From Phycisphaerae bacterium (GTDB lineage: Bacteria > Planctomycetota > Phycisphaerae > Tepidisphaerales > Tepidisphaeraceae), in the NCBI GenBank assembly GCA_014380825.1, contig JACMJD010000474.1:1-8690 (forward strand): DNA of 8,690 nt, in the 5' to 3' direction. This document shows, piece by piece, positions 7,384 to 8,690 of this stretch (positions within the stretch are counted from its first letter, which is position 1; every line of letters starts with the position of its first letter). Below the pieces are notes generated by a model that saw only the letters and a list, made by a program, of their open reading frames with translations, was not told the DNA's origin and made no database searches. Both the position numbers and the translations under genes were made by a program.

Positions 7384-8234
7384 GTTTCCGGATAGGCCTT
7401 TTGCCTGGGGTTCAACGTTCCGTCCACCGGGATCGAGTGCGGGTTGTCGTCCACCGGCGTGGCGGGGCCGATGACGGTTTCGGGTTTCATTTCCCGCGCG
7501 GGCTCGTCGACGACGATCACGCGCTTGCGCGCGATCATGATCGAACCGACCATCGCGATCGTCAGGATCAGGCCCGCCAGCTCCAGGCTGACGACGTGAT
7601 TGTTGAACAGGAATTCGCCAAGCTGTCGCGTGCTGCCGCTGGTGACATTCACCGCGTTTGTCTCGGCGCCGTCGAAGCGGTCGAAGATGATGAAGAGCAG
7701 CACGCCCATCAACGCGAAGCCCACCGCGCAAGCGGCCAGCGGTTCGCGGCTGACGGCATCATGCTCGGGCACGTTGCTGAGTGCTCCGCCGCCCTCGAGA
7801 TTGGTTGCCGGGCTTGTCGCTTCGGAGGCTAGCATGATGACGAAGACATACGTCACCAAAATCGCGCCGGCGTAAATCAGAATGAGCGCTGCCGCCATGA
7901 ATTCCGCCCATAACAGCATGAACAAACCTGCTGTGGCGAAAACGGTCAGCACGAAGTAGAGCGCCGAATAGACGGGCCGGGAATGCGTGATGACGCGGAT
8001 CGCGCCGCCGATCGCGATCGCTGAAAACAGCCAGAAATACAGCCCCATTCCTCCGCGCGGGTGGCCGGCGGTCCAGCGAATCAGGATCGCGGCGAAGATC
8101 AGTCCCGCGGCCAGCAGCACCATCCCGCCGATCGCGCGGATCGGCGTTTCACGTCGGCCGGGCAGCAGCAGAACCGTGCCCACGCCTGCGATCGCGCACA
8201 AGATAAGAATGACGGTCGGCGACAGCGGAACCAT
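7380..8234 (-). CDS. nuoJ: NADH-quinone oxidoreductase subunit J with N-terminal extension
   Basis: NuoJ is a membrane subunit of complex I next to NuoK; its TM3 is thought to move during turnover and gate proton access. With the start chosen here it has 284 residues (E. coli 184). The conserved core starts at Met63: MGLYFWLFSAIAIGGAIRVI lines up directly with the E. coli N-terminus, followed by RPVYSALYF and the TM3 signature IYAGAILVTYVFVIMLA (120-136). Residues 1-62 add about two hydrophobic helices (9-24, 37-54), and about 240-284 is a polar, Pro-rich tail. The start is uncertain. The ATG at 8234 begins just before the first hydrophobic segment, with only AAGG 10 nt upstream. The frame is open to ATGs at 8345 and 8408. 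The ATG at 8048 would give a canonical-length protein and has GGAGGA touching it, too close for normal use. The stop overlaps nuoK (ATGA). Confidence 0.9.
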   Translation of the reverse strand: MVPLSPTVILILCAIAGVGTVLLLPGRRETPIRAIGGMVLLAAGLIFAAILIRWTAGHPRGGMGLYFWLFSAIAIGGAIRVITHSRPVYSALYFVLTVFATAGLFMLLWAEFMAAALILIYAGAILVTYVFVIMLASEATSPATNLEGGGALSNVPEHDAVSREPLAACAVGFALMGVLLFIIFDRFDGAETNAVNVTSGSTRQLGEFLFNNHVVSLELAGLILTIAMVGSIMIARKRVIVVDEPAREMKPETVIGPATPVDDNPHSIPVDGTLNPRQKAYPET

Positions 8235-8413
8235 CGACGGCGAACCTTGCGCGATGATCGGCAATGTCTGCGCAAGAAATGATGGCGCGTGCAGGCCGTA
8301 ACCAGTGGCGAGCGAAGAAGTCAGCGATGTGCTTGCACCGAGCATGAGCGAGAGTGCGCGAAAGTCTAAGAGTGAGCGCGCCGCGACGCAAGAGACGTTG
8401 TGAACCATTTCAC

Positions 8414-8448
8414 GAGGAGAGAGGGCAGAGGTTAGAGGGCAGAGGGCA
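8414..8448 (+). repeat. Heptamer tandem repeat upstream of nuoJ
   Basis: Five 7-bp units lie in perfect register at 8414, 8421, 8428, 8435 and 8442, with consensus GAGGGCA. Those at 8421, 8435 and 8442 are exact, 8414 is GAGGAGA and 8428 is GAGGTTA. Part of the array forms the left arm of the hairpin at 8421-8497. The period equals that of the repeat between nuoK and nuoL, but the unit differs. Confidence 0.75.
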
Positions 8449-8497
8449 GGAAGTGCGCACTGTCTTTTTCCTGACGTCTGCCCTCTCCTCTGCCCTC
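8421..8497. repeat. Long interrupted inverted repeat (hairpin) upstream of nuoJ
   Basis: The left arm 8421-8452 pairs with the right arm 8468-8497 in three perfect blocks. GAGGGCAGAGG (8421-8431) pairs with 8487-8497 (11 bp), GAGGGCAGA (8435-8443) with 8477-8485 (9 bp), and CAGGAA (8447-8452) with 8468-8473 (6 bp). Small internal loops separate the blocks, giving 26 bp paired around a 15-nt loop that contains the palindrome GTGCGCAC (8453-8460). No U-run follows on either strand, so an ordinary intrinsic terminator is unlikely. It could be a REP-like or MITE-like dispersed element, or a structured leader if nuoJ is transcribed from above it. Confidence 0.75.
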
Positions 8498-8512
8498 ACT
8501 TTCGTTGGCGTA

Positions 8513-8522
8513 GGGAATTCCC
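8513..8522. promoter_or_regulatory. Perfect 10-bp palindrome, possible operator
   Basis: GGGAATTCCC is a perfect dyad between two divergently oriented genes, a place where a dimeric regulator could bind. A single 10-bp palindrome can arise by chance, and no second copy is visible in the window, so this is only a candidate. Confidence 0.2.
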
Positions 8523-8586
8523 CTCGGCCGATAACCATTGCAGAGACCAAGCTGAGAACTTCCTTTGACCCGAATCTGTGCCAACC

Positions 8587-8690
8587 ATGTCTGAACTCAC
8601 GATCGCTGCGAACAATCCTGGCGTTCCGCATCTTCGATTGAGCACGTTCGTCGCCGACGTTCAGTCGCCGCTGGATCGGCTGCGCGATGA
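8587..8690 (+). CDS. Start of an unidentified divergent gene (3' end outside window)
   Basis: An ATG at 8587 opens a plus-strand frame that stays open for 34 codons to the window edge. The protein starts MSELTIAANNPGVPHLRL and continues with a polar stretch ending LDRLRD. I do not recognise the family. In its favour, two of the three minus-strand frames opposite are closed by stops, the composition looks like a soluble protein, and the later codons favour G/C at the third position. Against it, no Shine-Dalgarno sequence precedes the ATG and only a fragment is visible. If real, it is transcribed away from nuoJ and shares the intergenic region. Confidence 0.5.
   Translation, partial: MSELTIAANNPGVPHLRLSTFVADVQSPLDRLRD

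Larger units (their letters stand above)
8235..8586. other. Intergenic region between nuoJ and the divergent gene
   Basis: About 350 bp with no gene I can support. The nuoJ frame stays open through 8408, so 8235-8408 could be coding if nuoJ starts further upstream, but those codons are less GC-biased at the third position and resemble no known NuoJ part. Beyond that come a heptamer array and hairpin (8414-8497) and a perfect palindrome (8513-8522). Promoters for nuoJ and the divergent gene should lie here, but no strong sigma-70 match is visible. A minus-strand frame at 8410-8631 runs through the hairpin and looks non-coding. Confidence 0.5.

Noticed and set aside
7384..7731. Upstream extension of the nuoK frame
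   Set aside because: The extension is Arg-rich and lies entirely within nuoJ. The 102-residue form matches the NuoK family length and begins at an ATGA overlap.
8363..8391. Possible sigma-70 promoter for nuoJ on the minus strand (TTGCGT, 17-bp spacer, TAGACT)
   Set aside because: Only 3 of 6 and 4 of 6 consensus matches, and planctomycete promoter rules are not well enough known to rescue it.
8414..8448. CRISPR-like array
   Set aside because: Units are 7 bp with no spacers between them and no cas genes are in the window.
8421..8497. Hairpin read as a bidirectional intrinsic terminator
   Set aside because: Neither strand has a U-tract after the stem, and the arms are built of tandem repeat units, unlike a compact terminator.
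8410..8631. 73-codon minus-strand frame upstream of nuoJ
   Set aside because: It runs straight through the heptamer hairpin, has no recognisable motif and no NuoI-like cysteine motif, and its end is made of repeat sequence.

Overview
The window is GC-rich (by eye about 60% G+C) and looks like a bacterial chromosome of the phylum Planctomycetota, possibly class Phycisphaerae. Two things point there. The gene at the low-coordinate end starts with a planctomycete-type LEPR-XLL N-terminal motif. NuoJ also carries a two-helix N-terminal extension, which I associate with this phylum from memory and have not checked. The assignment is an inference from sequence style.

Almost everything is on the minus strand, so the genes read from high to low coordinates. 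From about 8234 down to 1415 lies nuoJ-nuoK-nuoL-nuoM-nuoN, the membrane arm of respiratory complex I (NADH:quinone oxidoreductase). It holds the three antiporter-like proton pumps (NuoL, NuoM, NuoN) and the small subunits NuoK and NuoJ, which link the pumps to the quinone site. The genes are tightly coupled: J/K and M/N overlap by ATGA, and L/M share the A of TAATG. The only real spacer is 43 bp between nuoK and nuoL, and it is filled by a heptamer (7-bp) tandem repeat.

After nuoN, 109 bp of non-coding DNA with small hairpins leads into a same-strand gene (1305 to 10). It encodes a probably exported 431-residue protein with an LEPR-XLL N-terminus and six consecutive RTX (calcium-binding beta-roll) nonapeptides at its extreme C-terminus. 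It has a good Shine-Dalgarno sequence of its own and is probably unrelated to complex I.

Upstream of nuoJ (8235 to 8586) there is no convincing gene. This stretch holds a second heptamer array (unit GAGGGCA), which folds with an inverted copy into a long interrupted hairpin, and a perfect 10-bp palindrome. At 8587 a divergent plus-strand reading frame starts and runs off the end; I could not identify it. nuoI is not directly upstream of nuoJ, so nuoJ-N appears to be a separate unit here.

I found no new defence, mobile or biosynthetic system. The most unusual signals are the two period-7 arrays in the only sizeable gaps around nuoJ-N, the His-rich insertion in NuoL, and the NuoJ extension.
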